Positions 42,457-51,753 of a stretch of DNA of 64,000 bases are shown here, piece after piece. The stretch lies in contig JALCQC010000003.1 of the NCBI GenBank assembly GCA_022650895.1, positions 62,001 to 126,000 on the forward strand, given 5' to 3'. The notes beneath the pieces are model-generated. The model was not told the origin of the DNA. It ran no database searches and worked only from the letters and a program-made list of their open reading frames with translations. Made by a program: the position numbers and the translations under genes. The stretch's first letter is position 1. Each line of letters opens with the position of its first letter. The DNA comes from Bifidobacteriaceae bacterium. Its GTDB lineage: Bacteria > Actinomycetota > Actinomycetes > Actinomycetales > Bifidobacteriaceae.

Positions 42457-43245
42457 TCAGATGCCCTGCCACTCCGGCTTGTTCTTGAACGCCCACTTGT
42501 AGTAGTCCTTGTTGCGGAGACGACCACCGGCGGCTTCGTCAACGATGATGGTGGCATGCGGGTGCAGCTGAAGTGCGGAGGCGGGGCAGAAGGAGGAGAT
42601 CCCACCTTCGACGGTCTCGGAAATGGCTTGCGCCTTGCCCTCGCCGAAAGCGAGCAGAATGAGGTGACGCGCCTTCAGAATCGTTCCAATTCCTTGCGTG
42701 ATGCAGTGCGTGGGAACTTTCGTGACATCGTTATCGAAGAAACGCGCGTTGTCGATCCTCGTCTGCTCGGTGAGCGTCTTGATACGCGTACCCGACGCGA
42801 GCGACGACCCCGGCTCATTAAAGCCGATATGTCCATCCGTGCCGATTCCCAGAATCTGAATATCGACGCCGCCCGCCTTGGCAATCGCTGCATCGTAATC
42901 TGCGCCAGCGGTCTGAATGGTATCCAGGTTGCCATTGGGGACCCGCACCAATTCCGGATTGAGGTGCAACGGCTCCACGACGGTGCGATTAATGGTGCTG
43001 CGGTACGACTGCGGGTGCTGTGGATCCAGGCCTGCGTATTCGTCCAGAGCGAATCCACGCACGTTTTCAGTGTTGATTCCCTCCCTCTGCAGGCGTTTCG
43101 CAAGATGACGGTATGCCGCCAGAGGGCTTGAACCAGTAGCCAAACCGAGCACAGGATCTGACTTCTCTTTGAAGAGTCGAAGAACGGCCTCCGCGTAAAT
43201 CTCGCCCGCCTCATCCTCGTCTTTTACGATAATGACCTCTGCCAT
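42457..43245 (-). CDS. nagB: Glucosamine-6-phosphate deaminase
   Basis: 262 residues from ATG 43245 (AAGGAATTG upstream). GLATGSSPLAAYRHL is the phosphate loop, ALDEYAGL holds the catalytic Asp, and GIGTDGHIGFNEPGS plus the following FFDNDVTKVPTHCITQGIGTIL are family hallmarks. It converts GlcN-6-P to fructose-6-P and ammonia. It precedes nagA on the same strand and lies downstream of a ROK regulator. Confidence 0.96.
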   Translation of the reverse strand: MAEVIIVKDEDEAGEIYAEAVLRLFKEKSDPVLGLATGSSPLAAYRHLAKRLQREGINTENVRGFALDEYAGLDPQHPQSYRSTINRTVVEPLHLNPELVRVPNGNLDTIQTAGADYDAAIAKAGGVDIQILGIGTDGHIGFNEPGSSLASGTRIKTLTEQTRIDNARFFDNDVTKVPTHCITQGIGTILKARHLILLAFGEGKAQAISETVEGGISSFCPASALQLHPHATIIVDEAAGGRLRNKDYYKWAFKNKPEWQGI

Positions 43246-43260
43246 TATTCAATTCCTTTC

Positions 43261-43345
43261 CCTACTTAAAAGTTTCTCTACTTAAAAGTTTTGTTGTTTA
43301 AAAGCTCCGTTGCCTAAAGATTGAGTTGACCAAAAGTTCCGTTTC
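43261..43345 (-). repeat. Five degenerate 16-17 bp repeats upstream of nagB
   Basis: Successive units CCTACTTAAAAGTTT, CTCTACTTAAAAGTTTT, GTTGTTTAAAAGCTCC, GTTGCCTAAAGATTGA and GTTGACCAAAAGTTCC lie immediately upstream of the nagB ribosome site, filling the gap to the ROK gene. Confidence 0.7.
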
Positions 43346-43348
43346 CTA

Positions 43349-44503
43349 CTAGATTCCGATTTGGCTTCGCAGCACAGCCGCTATCTCTCCCTTGAGGACG
43401 ATGTCGTCCCCGACACGGGATCTTCTTACGTCGACCGGTTTTCTGAAATCCGTCTTTATGAATTCGTTGAGGGTTTTTCCTGCTGCCTCCACAAAGCCGG
43501 GAGTCACGATATTCGCCTGTCCGTAGACAACGACGGTGGGAATATCGAGCAGACTCACTGGCATCGATAATGCTTCCCCCAAGGCGATTCCGGCCTCTTT
43601 GATGACGTCCGCACGACTCGACGGCAACCGGGCGCACTGCCTTTCGATCACAGATGCCGAGACGAGAGTTTCAAGGCAGCCCTTTTTCCCGCAGCTGCAC
43701 AGCTCGCCATCCCGCTTCACGACCACGTGCCCGATTTCGCCCGCGATGTTGTTCACTCCGCTGATGACGCTGTTGCCGACCACCGTTCCCGCGCCGACGC
43801 CGCGAGCGATGTGGACAAAGATCAGATCGGTATCGACTTTCCCAAACTGCTTTTCGGCCAAAGCGGCGCTGTTGGCGTCATTGTCGACCTGCACAGGCAA
43901 TCCGGTCTCTTCCAAAAGCGTGGCGGCAAGCGGTACATCGTGCCAGCCCAAGGAGATCGAAGAGGTGACGACACCCCGTTCGGAAACCGTTCCGGGGACG
44001 GCGACTCCGATTCCGAGCACAGGAGCCGTTGCCGTGGCCACCAGTTCCGCGCAATACTTGGCAAGATCGCTCGCGGAAAAGGTGCCGTCGATGGGGCGCT
44101 CTTCCCGAAAGATTATCTGCCCCAACAAATTGCTCACCGCTCCCAGCACCACATGCGGCTGCGAAAGATCGATGGAAACGATTCTGCGGCCATCGGGGTC
44201 AACTCGAAGAGCTGTTCCCCGGCGTCCCCTCACCGCTGAGGCCTTCTGACCCGTTTCCATCACCAATGAGTCCTCGATGAGGCCTGACACCACTTCCGAC
44301 ACCGCAACCCTCGTCAAACCTGTTTCGCGGGCCAGATCGGCGCGTGAAAGATTGGAAGTGCGGAACAGCATGCGCATGACCACTGCACGATTCTGTACGC
44401 GCACATCCGCAGGACCGGCCTTCTTCAGCTGGTCTTGTGATGCCACGTAGGCAGAGGTGGCACGATCCACCGAGCTGACAGAATTCGACAGCGACACCGC
44501 CAT
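43349..44503 (-). CDS. ROK-family transcriptional regulator (NagC/XylR type)
   Basis: 384 residues from ATG 44503 (GGAGGGAAG upstream). The N-terminal winged helix (RVQNRAVVMRMLF; LSRADLARETGLTRVAVSEVVSGLI) precedes a ROK fold (GIGVAVPGTV; VDNDANSAALAE; GEIGHVVV) with zinc motif CSCGKKGCLETL. It lies directly upstream of nagB and nagA on the same strand and probably controls them, with GlcNAc-6-P or GlcN-6-P as the usual ligand in this family. Confidence 0.9.
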   Translation of the reverse strand: MAVSLSNSVSSVDRATSAYVASQDQLKKAGPADVRVQNRAVVMRMLFRTSNLSRADLARETGLTRVAVSEVVSGLIEDSLVMETGQKASAVRGRRGTALRVDPDGRRIVSIDLSQPHVVLGAVSNLLGQIIFREERPIDGTFSASDLAKYCAELVATATAPVLGIGVAVPGTVSERGVVTSSISLGWHDVPLAATLLEETGLPVQVDNDANSAALAEKQFGKVDTDLIFVHIARGVGAGTVVGNSVISGVNNIAGEIGHVVVKRDGELCSCGKKGCLETLVSASVIERQCARLPSSRADVIKEAGIALGEALSMPVSLLDIPTVVVYGQANIVTPGFVEAAGKTLNEFIKTDFRKPVDVRRSRVGDDIVLKGEIAAVLRSQIGI

Positions 44504-44568
44504 GAAGACTTCCCTCCTTTTCGTTCAGCACCATTGAAACTTTCGGTTTTAATAGAGGCACATAATAA

Positions 44569-44581
44569 TTAAGGTACCTAA
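44569..44581. promoter_or_regulatory. Near-palindrome in the ROK-ROK divergent promoter
   Basis: TTAAGGTACCTAA, a 13-base near-palindrome centred on GGTACC, lies 66 bases upstream of the ROK regulator start within the A+T-rich 282-base gap between the two divergent ROK genes. Confidence 0.35.
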
Positions 44582-44800
44582 CTATTTCTTCCTCAACGAC
44601 AAATATTCAGCGATCACAGCTTACTATGCAGGTAGTACTTACTAACTCCTTTGTTGTCTATAAACGCTCCACTATGAACATTTCAAATTTTAGAACGACT
44701 TTCTTTTTTTGTAAAGTTAGTTTATATTTAATGTCAGAAGACATTAACGGCGACCTTAACGATCGCGCAAAATCACTCCCTCGACGTGGAAGGAACAGTC

Positions 44801-45787
44801 GTGGTATCTCAGAACGTTGGCCCAGAGATTCCGGCGGGGCCCATGCAGCAGACCACACAGAAGGCTGCACGGCAGGCCACCATCGGCATCGACATCGGCG
44901 GCACCACCATGGACGCCGTCGCGATAAACGAAGCAGGAAAGATTATTGCCTCCGATGTGGTACACACTCATAAGGGAACAGACGCCTTGCAAAGCGGGCT
45001 TCGCCGCCTTATCGATTCTCTCCGGGAAAGCTGTTCCCTTGCCAGCCTCACGGTTGCCGGCATTGGCATAGGGGTGCCAGGAAAGGTCAACCATGCGAAG
45101 GGAAGCATCAGCGATGCCCTCAACCTGGGCGTCAACTTCTTTGATTTCCGCAAGTTTCTAGACTCCTACCGGGTCCCGGTGAACGTGGAAAATGACGTGA
45201 ATGCAGCCGCCGTGGCGGCCGCCCAAACCTTCGGCAAAAAGGGAACGGTCGTCTTCCTCAACATGGGAACAGGCCTTGCGAGCGGCGTTGTCATAAACGG
45301 CAGGATAGACCGCGGGATCTCAGGTGCGGCAGGGGAAATCGGACACATACCCATGGATCCGCAGGCCCTTCGGTGCACCTGCGGACAGCGCGGCTGCCTT
45401 GAGACCATCGCTTCGGGAAGCGGCATCGCCCGTAGGTGGGGCACCCACGCGAAGTATCCGGTAAAGGATCTGTTCGATCACGCCGCACAGGGCGATGTAA
45501 CGGCACAGCATATTCAGTACGACCTTTTCTGGGGTGCCGCGCGCGCGATTCAGCTCATCGCCCAGACCTTCGATCCCGCGATCATCGCACTGGGCGGAGG
45601 CGTCAGCAACATGGGAGAACCGCTTCTCAAGGGAATTCTCACCGAACTCGACCGGTTCTCTTCCGAATCGGCTTTCATAAGATCGCTCAACATCCCGGAG
45701 CGCCTCACCACTACCACGCACCTTCAGCACTTGGGAGCGCTCGGCGCAGGCGTCGCCGCACAGCCACAAACGCAGCTCAATGCATAA
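44801..45787 (+). CDS. ROK-family sugar kinase
   Basis: 328 residues from GTG 44801 (GGAAGGA seven bases upstream); an in-frame GTG at 44786 lacks such a site. ATP motif IGIDIGGTTMDAVAI, catalytic-Asp region NVENDVNAAAVAA, GEIGHIPMDP and zinc motif CTCGQRGCLETI are complete, and there is no helix-turn-helix. It phosphorylates a hexose or amino sugar (glucose, GlcNAc or ManNAc are usual). It is divergent from the ROK regulator and next to nagB/nagA, so a GlcNAc kinase role is plausible. Confidence 0.88.
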   Translation: MVSQNVGPEIPAGPMQQTTQKAARQATIGIDIGGTTMDAVAINEAGKIIASDVVHTHKGTDALQSGLRRLIDSLRESCSLASLTVAGIGIGVPGKVNHAKGSISDALNLGVNFFDFRKFLDSYRVPVNVENDVNAAAVAAAQTFGKKGTVVFLNMGTGLASGVVINGRIDRGISGAAGEIGHIPMDPQALRCTCGQRGCLETIASGSGIARRWGTHAKYPVKDLFDHAAQGDVTAQHIQYDLFWGAARAIQLIAQTFDPAIIALGGGVSNMGEPLLKGILTELDRFSSESAFIRSLNIPERLTTTTHLQHLGALGAGVAAQPQTQLNA

Positions 45788-45796
45788 CAACACAAT

Positions 45797-45829
45797 GTGC
45801 CGCACAACGCACACAGAAAAGTGCGGCAC
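45797..45829 (+). terminator. Hairpin after the ROK kinase gene
   Basis: GTGCCGCAC (45797-45805) pairs with GTGCGGCAC (45821-45829). No U tract follows. A third GTGCCGCAC-like copy lies at about 45846. Confidence 0.45.
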
Positions 45830-45940
45830 CCCTCCACTCACAAGGTGCCGCACAGATTGGCAAAGAGCCGCAAGCCGTAGGCCACCAGACGTAGCCGATA
45901 GCCATAGTCGCGATGACCGCGAGCGCTCGGTAACTTCCTC

Positions 45941-47092
45941 CTACATCAGTGAGGCATAGAGAGCGCGAATCTCTTCGACGGACGGCTGACGCGGATTGCC
46001 CGGCAGGCAGGCGTCGACGAAAGCGGCCTCCGCAAGAGGCGTCAGATCCTCCTCGGTTGCCCCCACCTCGGAGATGGTGGCGGGATTCCCCAGCGAGTGT
46101 GCGAAGTCGCGAACGGCGTTGATGGCTTCTTCACGGACCGCATCAAGATCTCCCGTATAGGAGTCCTCAACACCAAAGGCGTGCGCGATATCACGGTACT
46201 TCTCCCCCGTGTATTCCTTGTTGAACTCCATCACCGTGGCGAGCAGAATGCCGTTTGCCTCGCCGTGGTCGACGCCTAGGCGACCGCCGAGCTGATGCGC
46301 CATGGAGTGTACCAAGCCAAGGCCGACATTTGAGAACGCCATGCCCGCGATGAAGCTGGAGTATCCCATCATTTCATCTGCCTCCTTGTCTCCTTCTGCA
46401 GACTTCGGCAGGTACTGCGCGGTGAGTTCGAAGGACTTCTTGGAGAGGGCCTCTGTCAGCGCCCACGCACCAGGATTGATATAGCTTTCGATCGCATGCG
46501 TCAGGCAGTCGAGCCCACTGGCCACCTTGAGATGGCGCGGCATGCCATCCATGAGATCAGGATCAACAAACGCCACGATCGGCATGCAATGGGGGTCCAC
46601 GGCGACGAACTTGCGCTCCTTCTCCGTGTCGGTGACCACATAATAATCGGTGGTTTCGGAGGCGGAGCCTGCCGTTGTGGGGATTCCAAAGATCGGAACT
46701 GACGGATTCTTGGTGTCGGCAACACCTTCGAGACTCACGATGTCAGCGAATTCAGGGTTTGCGGCGACGATGCCGATGCCCTTGCACGCGTCCTGCGGCG
46801 AACCGCCTCCCAGACCGATGATGAAGTCCGCACCGGATTCCTTGAAGGCCTTCACTCCCCGTTTGATGTCCTCAACGGGCGGATTCGGTTTCACGTCCGT
46901 GTAGATTTCATACGCGATATCGGCGGTATCGAGCAGGTCCGTAACCTTCTTGACCGTTCCCACGCGCTTCAGTACCGGTCCGGTCACGATGAAAGCCTTG
47001 GTGAGACCCATCGCCTTTGCGCAATTCGGAACCTCCTTTATTGCGCCGCGACCGAAATATGCATTCTGGTTAAACAGCACCGGGTAAACCAT
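45941..47092 (-). CDS. fucO: Lactaldehyde reductase (1,2-propanediol oxidoreductase)
   Basis: 383 residues of the iron-dependent group III alcohol dehydrogenases. NAD site GLGGGSPQDACKGIG; metal ligands in SGLDCLTHAIES, GLVHSMAHQLGG and VDHGEANG. The FucO-like beginning FNQNAYFGRGAIKEV supports the name. It reduces L-lactaldehyde to 1,2-propanediol, regenerating NAD+, and is the terminal step of the fucose pathway encoded upstream on the same strand. A 401-base gap separates it from the aldolase gene, so it may have its own promoter. Confidence 0.9.
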   Translation of the reverse strand: MVYPVLFNQNAYFGRGAIKEVPNCAKAMGLTKAFIVTGPVLKRVGTVKKVTDLLDTADIAYEIYTDVKPNPPVEDIKRGVKAFKESGADFIIGLGGGSPQDACKGIGIVAANPEFADIVSLEGVADTKNPSVPIFGIPTTAGSASETTDYYVVTDTEKERKFVAVDPHCMPIVAFVDPDLMDGMPRHLKVASGLDCLTHAIESYINPGAWALTEALSKKSFELTAQYLPKSAEGDKEADEMMGYSSFIAGMAFSNVGLGLVHSMAHQLGGRLGVDHGEANGILLATVMEFNKEYTGEKYRDIAHAFGVEDSYTGDLDAVREEAINAVRDFAHSLGNPATISEVGATEEDLTPLAEAAFVDACLPGNPRQPSVEEIRALYASLM

Positions 47093-47493
47093 GGTGACTC
47101 TTTTCTGTGGTTGTTTTTGGGTAACGAGGAACGGACCACATTGACCGTCCCCGATTTATTGATGTTTTGGGCAAAGCTGCCCTTACGGTTTCGCGCATTC
47201 AACGTTGAAAGTGCGCAAAATCGCAAAAATTTAAAAGTTACGAAAGTAATGATGCTGGTCGGAATGATGTTTCCACACGTCTGGAAACTACAGCGGCAGC
47301 TGAACTCTGAGTTAAAAGATCCATGCAGGCAAGGCACCTCGAATGGCAAAGTACTTCGAATGGCGGATGGTAGGCACGTACTTCGGTCGGCAGAGCACTT
47401 CAGGGTGGAAAAGTTCTGCAACTGCAGGCTCCGACACCTACCGGCAGCTGCAGAACTCTTTCTCTCTTTTTATGACGTTGGACTAGTTATGTG
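47093..47493. promoter_or_regulatory. Intergenic region upstream of fucO
   Basis: 401 bases without a supported gene. It holds the terminator at 47412-47457, a block of related C(C/T)TCG(A/G) units at 47337, 47354, 47381 and 47398 (spacing 17, 27, 17), and an A+T-rich stretch near 47220-47250 that may carry the fucO promoter. Confidence 0.45.
47412..47457 (-). terminator. Terminator downstream of the aldolase gene
   Basis: A 13-bp stem with one mismatch (AGTTCTGCAACTG with CAGCTGCAGAACT) around a 20-base loop; on the minus strand it is followed by TTTTCC. Confidence 0.65.
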
Positions 47494-48381
47494 TCAGGAA
47501 TTCGCCTCGAGAATTGACTCGATGGTGTGCAACTGTTCATCGGTCAGCTGCACGGCCGGCTCCTGAATCTTTGTGGAGATCGGCAATCCTTTCAGCTTCA
47601 CGCCACCTTTGATGGCGGAAACGAACAAGTCGGCAACATCATAAATCTTCATTAGGTGGCTGATGCGCTGTGCGGCTGTGGTCGCGGCAGCGAAATCGCC
47701 AGATTCATAGGCCTTGTGAAGGGCGACGAACGTCTCCGGTTCCACATTGGTAAGGCCGGTGATGATTCCATTGCCACCCGAGATGCGGTTGACGAAATAG
47801 TACTCGTCGAAGCCCGAGAACACCGCAAAGTCCGGGTTCACCTTGCGCGCGGCCACGATCACCTTGCGGGTGTGGCTGATGGTGTCAACGGTGTCCTTGA
47901 TGCCTGCGATGTTGGAGTGTTCCCTCGCAAGATCCGCAACGAGTTCCGGATTAAGATCCGTACCCGTGCGTGCGGGGAAGTTGTACAGCAGGACCGGCAG
48001 CGTGGTGGCTTCTGCGATGGCACCGAAGTAGTGCTTCGCACCATCGTCGGTGGGACCAAAGTAATACGGGGACACCGCCACCACCGCATCGACGCCCGCC
48101 TTCTCCGCATACTGCGTGAAAGCGACGGCATCGGAAAGAACCGTGCTCCCAACGCCTGCAAATACTTTCATACGGCCGGCGACGCGCTTGACGGCGAAGT
48201 CAACGGCCTTTTCCTTGGTCTCCAAGGGGAAGGCATAGAACTCGCCGATGCTGCCGAAGAGCAGAACACCGTTGATTCCTGCAGTGGCAAGGTGGTCGAG
48301 ATGCCTGCCCCACAGCTCGTAATCAATGGATCCATCATCTTTTGTAATGGTGATCGATGGACAGAAAACGCCTTTGAACAT
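47494..48381 (-). CDS. DHDPS/NAL-family aldolase, likely 2-keto-3-deoxy-L-fuconate aldolase
   Basis: 295 residues. Pyruvate-binding GSIGEFYAF, YNFPARTG with the catalytic Tyr, and Schiff-base Lys in GIKDTVDTI are in place; GGNGIITGL closes the barrel. The family includes DapA, NanA and KDG/KDF aldolases. Genomic context (lactonase, dehydratase, dehydrogenase, FucP, FucO) points to cleavage of 2-keto-3-deoxy-L-fuconate to pyruvate and L-lactaldehyde, as described for bifidobacterial fucose catabolism. Confidence 0.87.
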   Translation of the reverse strand: MFKGVFCPSITITKDDGSIDYELWGRHLDHLATAGINGVLLFGSIGEFYAFPLETKEKAVDFAVKRVAGRMKVFAGVGSTVLSDAVAFTQYAEKAGVDAVVAVSPYYFGPTDDGAKHYFGAIAEATTLPVLLYNFPARTGTDLNPELVADLAREHSNIAGIKDTVDTISHTRKVIVAARKVNPDFAVFSGFDEYYFVNRISGGNGIITGLTNVEPETFVALHKAYESGDFAAATTAAQRISHLMKIYDVADLFVSAIKGGVKLKGLPISTKIQEPAVQLTDEQLHTIESILEANS

Positions 48382-48631
48382 CTCTCTTCCTTACCTGCTT
48401 CGCACGAAGCATTGCATTGATCGAATAGTCCCTACTCTACGAAACAACTCTACGAAACGCCGCGAATGAAGTGGCCCGCTTCCGCCTGCAGAAAAGCGCA
48501 TTGCACCTGCGCTTCCGCTACTTGTTGCCGCATGCGGCCCCGCGCACCCAGCGAACTTGTGCAAACATCCCGCACCGCGGAAGCAGACCATCGTTCTGCT
48601 GTGGAATAGTCATCCACAGCACCGCGCCGAC

Positions 48632-49405
48632 CTACAGCTTGATTCCATAGGCCCTTACGGCGTTGTTCATGAAGAAGTCCTCGTCATCGCCGAAGATGCT
48701 GCGCACCAATTCGAAGTGGGCCTCGAACGTGTTGTTCATCAGCACCACTGGGAAGTTGGACGACCACAGGCACTTCTTCGGCCCGAAGGTATCGCGCACG
48801 AACTTCACCACGTCGGGATCGACCGGGTTGTCGCCGGAGATCTTGATGTAGGCGTTCGGCAGCGAGGCGAGCTTCGTCAGAGCCTCCCGGTACTCGGGAG
48901 CGAGGCTTGGAACATTGCCCAGGTGATCGATGATGATCCGCTCTTCCGGAACCTGGCTGAAGGACGTGTAGATATCGCCGATCTCCTCGCCGCGGTTGAC
49001 CACCTCAAACGGCAGGCCCTTGGCCGCGAGCGCCTTGATGCCCTCGATGAACTCGGGTTCGAGGCAGCGGCCCTTGGGAGCCTGGTCCGTGTGCAGAGGC
49101 TCGCGAATGCCGGATGCATGCACGGGAACGCGCATATAGGGGCTCACGCGAGACCGCAGCATCTTGGCCAGAAGCTTGGGGCTCTTGTTTTCGTACAGGA
49201 GCCTGTCCTCTTCCAGTGGATCGGCGCAATCAACCTCAACGTAGACACCACCGACGAACTCCACATCGGAATACTTGGCGTACTGCTCTTCCAAGCTTTC
49301 TATGGTGAACTTCTTGGAGATGGGGTTGTCCGCAGCCAGCCATGGAAGATCCTGCGTAGCTGGATCCCACATGTGGAAGTGCGAGTCAACAATTTTTAGT
49401 ACCAT
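48632..49405 (-). CDS. Amidohydrolase 2 family, likely L-fuconolactonase
   Basis: 257 residues from ATG 49405, starting 6 bases after the fucP stop. VDSHFHMWDP is the HxH metal site, RVPVH, IIIDHLGNVP and LWSSNFPVV complete the barrel of COG3618 lactonases/amidohydrolases. It should open L-fucono-lactone to L-fuconate after the SDR dehydrogenase step. The tight junction to fucP supports cotranscription. Confidence 0.87.
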   Translation of the reverse strand: MVLKIVDSHFHMWDPATQDLPWLAADNPISKKFTIESLEEQYAKYSDVEFVGGVYVEVDCADPLEEDRLLYENKSPKLLAKMLRSRVSPYMRVPVHASGIREPLHTDQAPKGRCLEPEFIEGIKALAAKGLPFEVVNRGEEIGDIYTSFSQVPEERIIIDHLGNVPSLAPEYREALTKLASLPNAYIKISGDNPVDPDVVKFVRDTFGPKKCLWSSNFPVVLMNNTFEAHFELVRSIFGDDEDFFMNNAVRAYGIKL

Positions 49406-49410
49406 GACGC

Positions 49411-50688
49411 TCACTTACTCTCGACGAGGCCCAGCTTGGAGCCCTTGAGGGCGTACCAAGCGAGGTAGATGAAGCCAGGAACCGTCACGAGCATGGCGAT
49501 CTGGATTCCGGCGGCATCCTGAATGACACCGAGCAGCAGCGGGATGAGCGCTGCGCCGACGATGGACATCACCAGTGCGGAGGAGACCGTCTTGGTGGCC
49601 TGACCGTGGAGACCCTTGATGGTCAGGGCGAAGATGGTCGGGTAACCGATGGAGATGAACAGGTAGGCGATCACGAAGCAGACGGTGGAGAACATTCCCC
49701 AACCGGCCGCGACGACGAGCATCAGGACTGCGGAAATCGTCATGTAGACGAAGAGGATCTTGCTGGAATCGATCTTGTTCATGATCGGGGTAGTGATGAA
49801 ACGACCTGCCGCGAAGCATACCGTCAGGACGGTGAACCAGATCAGGGCAGCGGAGCCGTTGAGACCACCAATCTGCTGTGCGTAACCGGTGAAGACACCC
49901 ATGCCCACCACCTGCAGACCGATGAAGATGAACTCGGCGATGATGCCGCAGATGACATACGGCTTCTTGAGAGGAGACTCCTGCGGTCCGGAAGCCGCTA
50001 CGGTAGCCTCTTCCTCCGCGTCACCTGGAGGCTGCGGAAGCTTGATGAAGGCGAAGATGGCAAGCACGACGAGCAGCACGACGCCGATGACGATGTAGAC
50101 CGTCTTGATGTCACCGAGGAACTTGGTCTTCTCGGCGACGTCGTTGGCATGGATCGTTGCGGGAACGATGAATCCGAGGATGACAGGAGAGATCACGTTG
50201 CCGATGGCGTTGAAGGATTGTGCGAGGTTGAGTCGCATGGACTCGTGCTCCTCATCGCCCAACTTGGTGATGTAGGGGTTTGCGTTGGTCTCCAGCGAGG
50301 AAGCGCCGAGCGCGACCACGAACATGGCGACGAGGAACATGCCATAGCTGCCCGAATTCGTGGCCGGAATGGCAAGGAAGGCGCCGACTGCGAACAGAAT
50401 CAGACCGGAGATGACACCGCCCTTGTAGCCGAAGCGCTTGGCGATCATGCCGGCAGGAATTGCCATCACGAAGTAGGCGATGTAGTACGCGAACTGGAGA
50501 AGCGAAGTTTCCGTGGCGTTCAGGTGCATGTACTGCCCGAAGGGGTCACGCAGCGGGTTGACGAGGTTCATCGTCACGCCCCAGATGAGGAAGAGCGAGG
50601 TCACCAGCACAATGGCCAGTGTGGCCTTGGAGCCCTTCGTCTCGTCCTTCGGTGCGCCCGCTTGGACTTGATTTTGAGTGGATGCCAT
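49411..50688 (-). CDS. fucP: L-fucose:H+ symporter
   Basis: 425 residues from ATG 50688 (GAGGGAG upstream). About 12 helices. FHS-family motifs: LFLIWGVTMNLVNPL at helix 1, YYIAYFVMAIPAGMIAKRFGYKGG, and ALGASSLETNANPYITKLG, which in FucP carries the functional Glu. It imports L-fucose freed from host glycans and feeds the neighbouring oxidative pathway. Confidence 0.93.
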   Translation of the reverse strand: MASTQNQVQAGAPKDETKGSKATLAIVLVTSLFLIWGVTMNLVNPLRDPFGQYMHLNATETSLLQFAYYIAYFVMAIPAGMIAKRFGYKGGVISGLILFAVGAFLAIPATNSGSYGMFLVAMFVVALGASSLETNANPYITKLGDEEHESMRLNLAQSFNAIGNVISPVILGFIVPATIHANDVAEKTKFLGDIKTVYIVIGVVLLVVLAIFAFIKLPQPPGDAEEEATVAASGPQESPLKKPYVICGIIAEFIFIGLQVVGMGVFTGYAQQIGGLNGSAALIWFTVLTVCFAAGRFITTPIMNKIDSSKILFVYMTISAVLMLVVAAGWGMFSTVCFVIAYLFISIGYPTIFALTIKGLHGQATKTVSSALVMSIVGAALIPLLLGVIQDAAGIQIAMLVTVPGFIYLAWYALKGSKLGLVESK

Positions 50689-50799
50689 TTTTACTCCCTC
50701 GTAAAAATGAGAAATTTTCTTGGAAATACGGGCCGGATGAGCACCAGTCGGCACTCAGTCACGGCATTCGAAATGAGTGATAGCTGAAAAGATGATAGT

Positions 50800-50858
50800 G
50801 AAAACAGGCAAGGCACGAGCGTGCGGAAGGGTTCGAAGCCCCCGCGCGCCGTGCCTTG
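50800..50858 (-). terminator. Terminator downstream of the fucose dehydrogenase gene
   Basis: On the minus strand CAAGGCACG/CGTGCCTTG (50809-50817 with 50850-50858) plus inner G+C pairing is followed by CCTGTTTTC. It separates the dehydrogenase-dehydratase pair from fucP. Confidence 0.6.
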
Positions 50859-50875
50859 AGAACACATCAGAGCGT

Positions 50876-51667
50876 TCAGCTCAGTGCGCGATCGAGGTGG
50901 ACATAGCCGCCGTCGACGAAGACCCACTGACCGGTGGTGTGCGAAGCACGATCGGAAAGCAGGAAGGCCGCGGTGTCGGCGATCTCTTCCGGCTTCGTCA
51001 TGCGGTGCTCAAGCGGAATCTTGTCCGTGATCACCTGGAGACGAGCCTGCTGTGCCTTCTCGTCACCGAAGGTCTTGATCCAATCCGCATAGAGCGGGGT
51101 CCATGCCTCGGAGACGACGATGGCGTTGACACGCACACTGTCGTGGACCAATGCCGCCGCCCACTCACGGGTGAGACCAGCGATGGCGCCCTTTGCTGCG
51201 GCGTATGCAGAGGTCTTGCCCTGACCGGTGAACGCGGTCTTGGAAGTGATGTTGACAACAGCTCCCTTGGAGTCCTTGAGATACTGAACCGCCGCGTGGA
51301 CGAGCTCATAGTAATGAGTCAGGTTGCCGTGGATCGACTTCTCGAAGTCCTGCCAGGAGGTAGTCTCGAGATCCTTGTTGTCATTCACGCCAGCGTTGTT
51401 GACGATGCCGTCAATGTGACCGTACTTCTGATGGACTTCTTCGACGATCGGCTTGATCTTGTCGGTGTCGTTGAGATCGAGAAGATGGAAGTCGAACGGG
51501 GAACCGATTTCCTCGAGCTCCTTGCGAACCTCGTCCTGCTTGCCGTCTGCGCGGTTGAGGATGACGACCGTCGCGTCCTCGCGTGCAAGTTGCAGCGAGA
51601 TGCTGTGACCGATGCCCTTGAAGCCACCGGTGACGATGATGACCTTGCCTTGAAGATGCAGATCCAT
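50876..51667 (-). CDS. SDR-family oxidoreductase, likely L-fucose dehydrogenase
   Basis: 263 residues. Cofactor motif VTGGFKGIGHSIS, NNAGV, catalytic Ser in VNITSKTAFTG and Tyr/Lys in SAYAAAKGAI. Classical SDR length. It precedes fucP and follows the fuconate dehydratase, so oxidation of L-fucose to L-fucono-1,5-lactone is the likely reaction. The alternative, a 2-keto-3-deoxy-fuconate dehydrogenase, is less likely because an aldolase is present. Confidence 0.85.
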   Translation of the reverse strand: MDLHLQGKVIIVTGGFKGIGHSISLQLAREDATVVILNRADGKQDEVRKELEEIGSPFDFHLLDLNDTDKIKPIVEEVHQKYGHIDGIVNNAGVNDNKDLETTSWQDFEKSIHGNLTHYYELVHAAVQYLKDSKGAVVNITSKTAFTGQGKTSAYAAAKGAIAGLTREWAAALVHDSVRVNAIVVSEAWTPLYADWIKTFGDEKAQQARLQVITDKIPLEHRMTKPEEIADTAAFLLSDRASHTTGQWVFVDGGYVHLDRALS

Positions 51668-51753
51668 GTGAACTCCTTTGTTCCTGTGTTCGCGCCGGAG
51701 TGTACCGGCGCAAATTTCATTTACTTGTGAGGTTGTTTACTTATCAGCCGTTA

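Noticed and set aside
50820..50850. A GGGTTCGAAGCCC segment resembling a tRNA T arm near the end of the fucose dehydrogenase gene
   Set aside because: No acceptor, D or anticodon arm can be formed around it; the segment is the loop side of the terminator hairpin.
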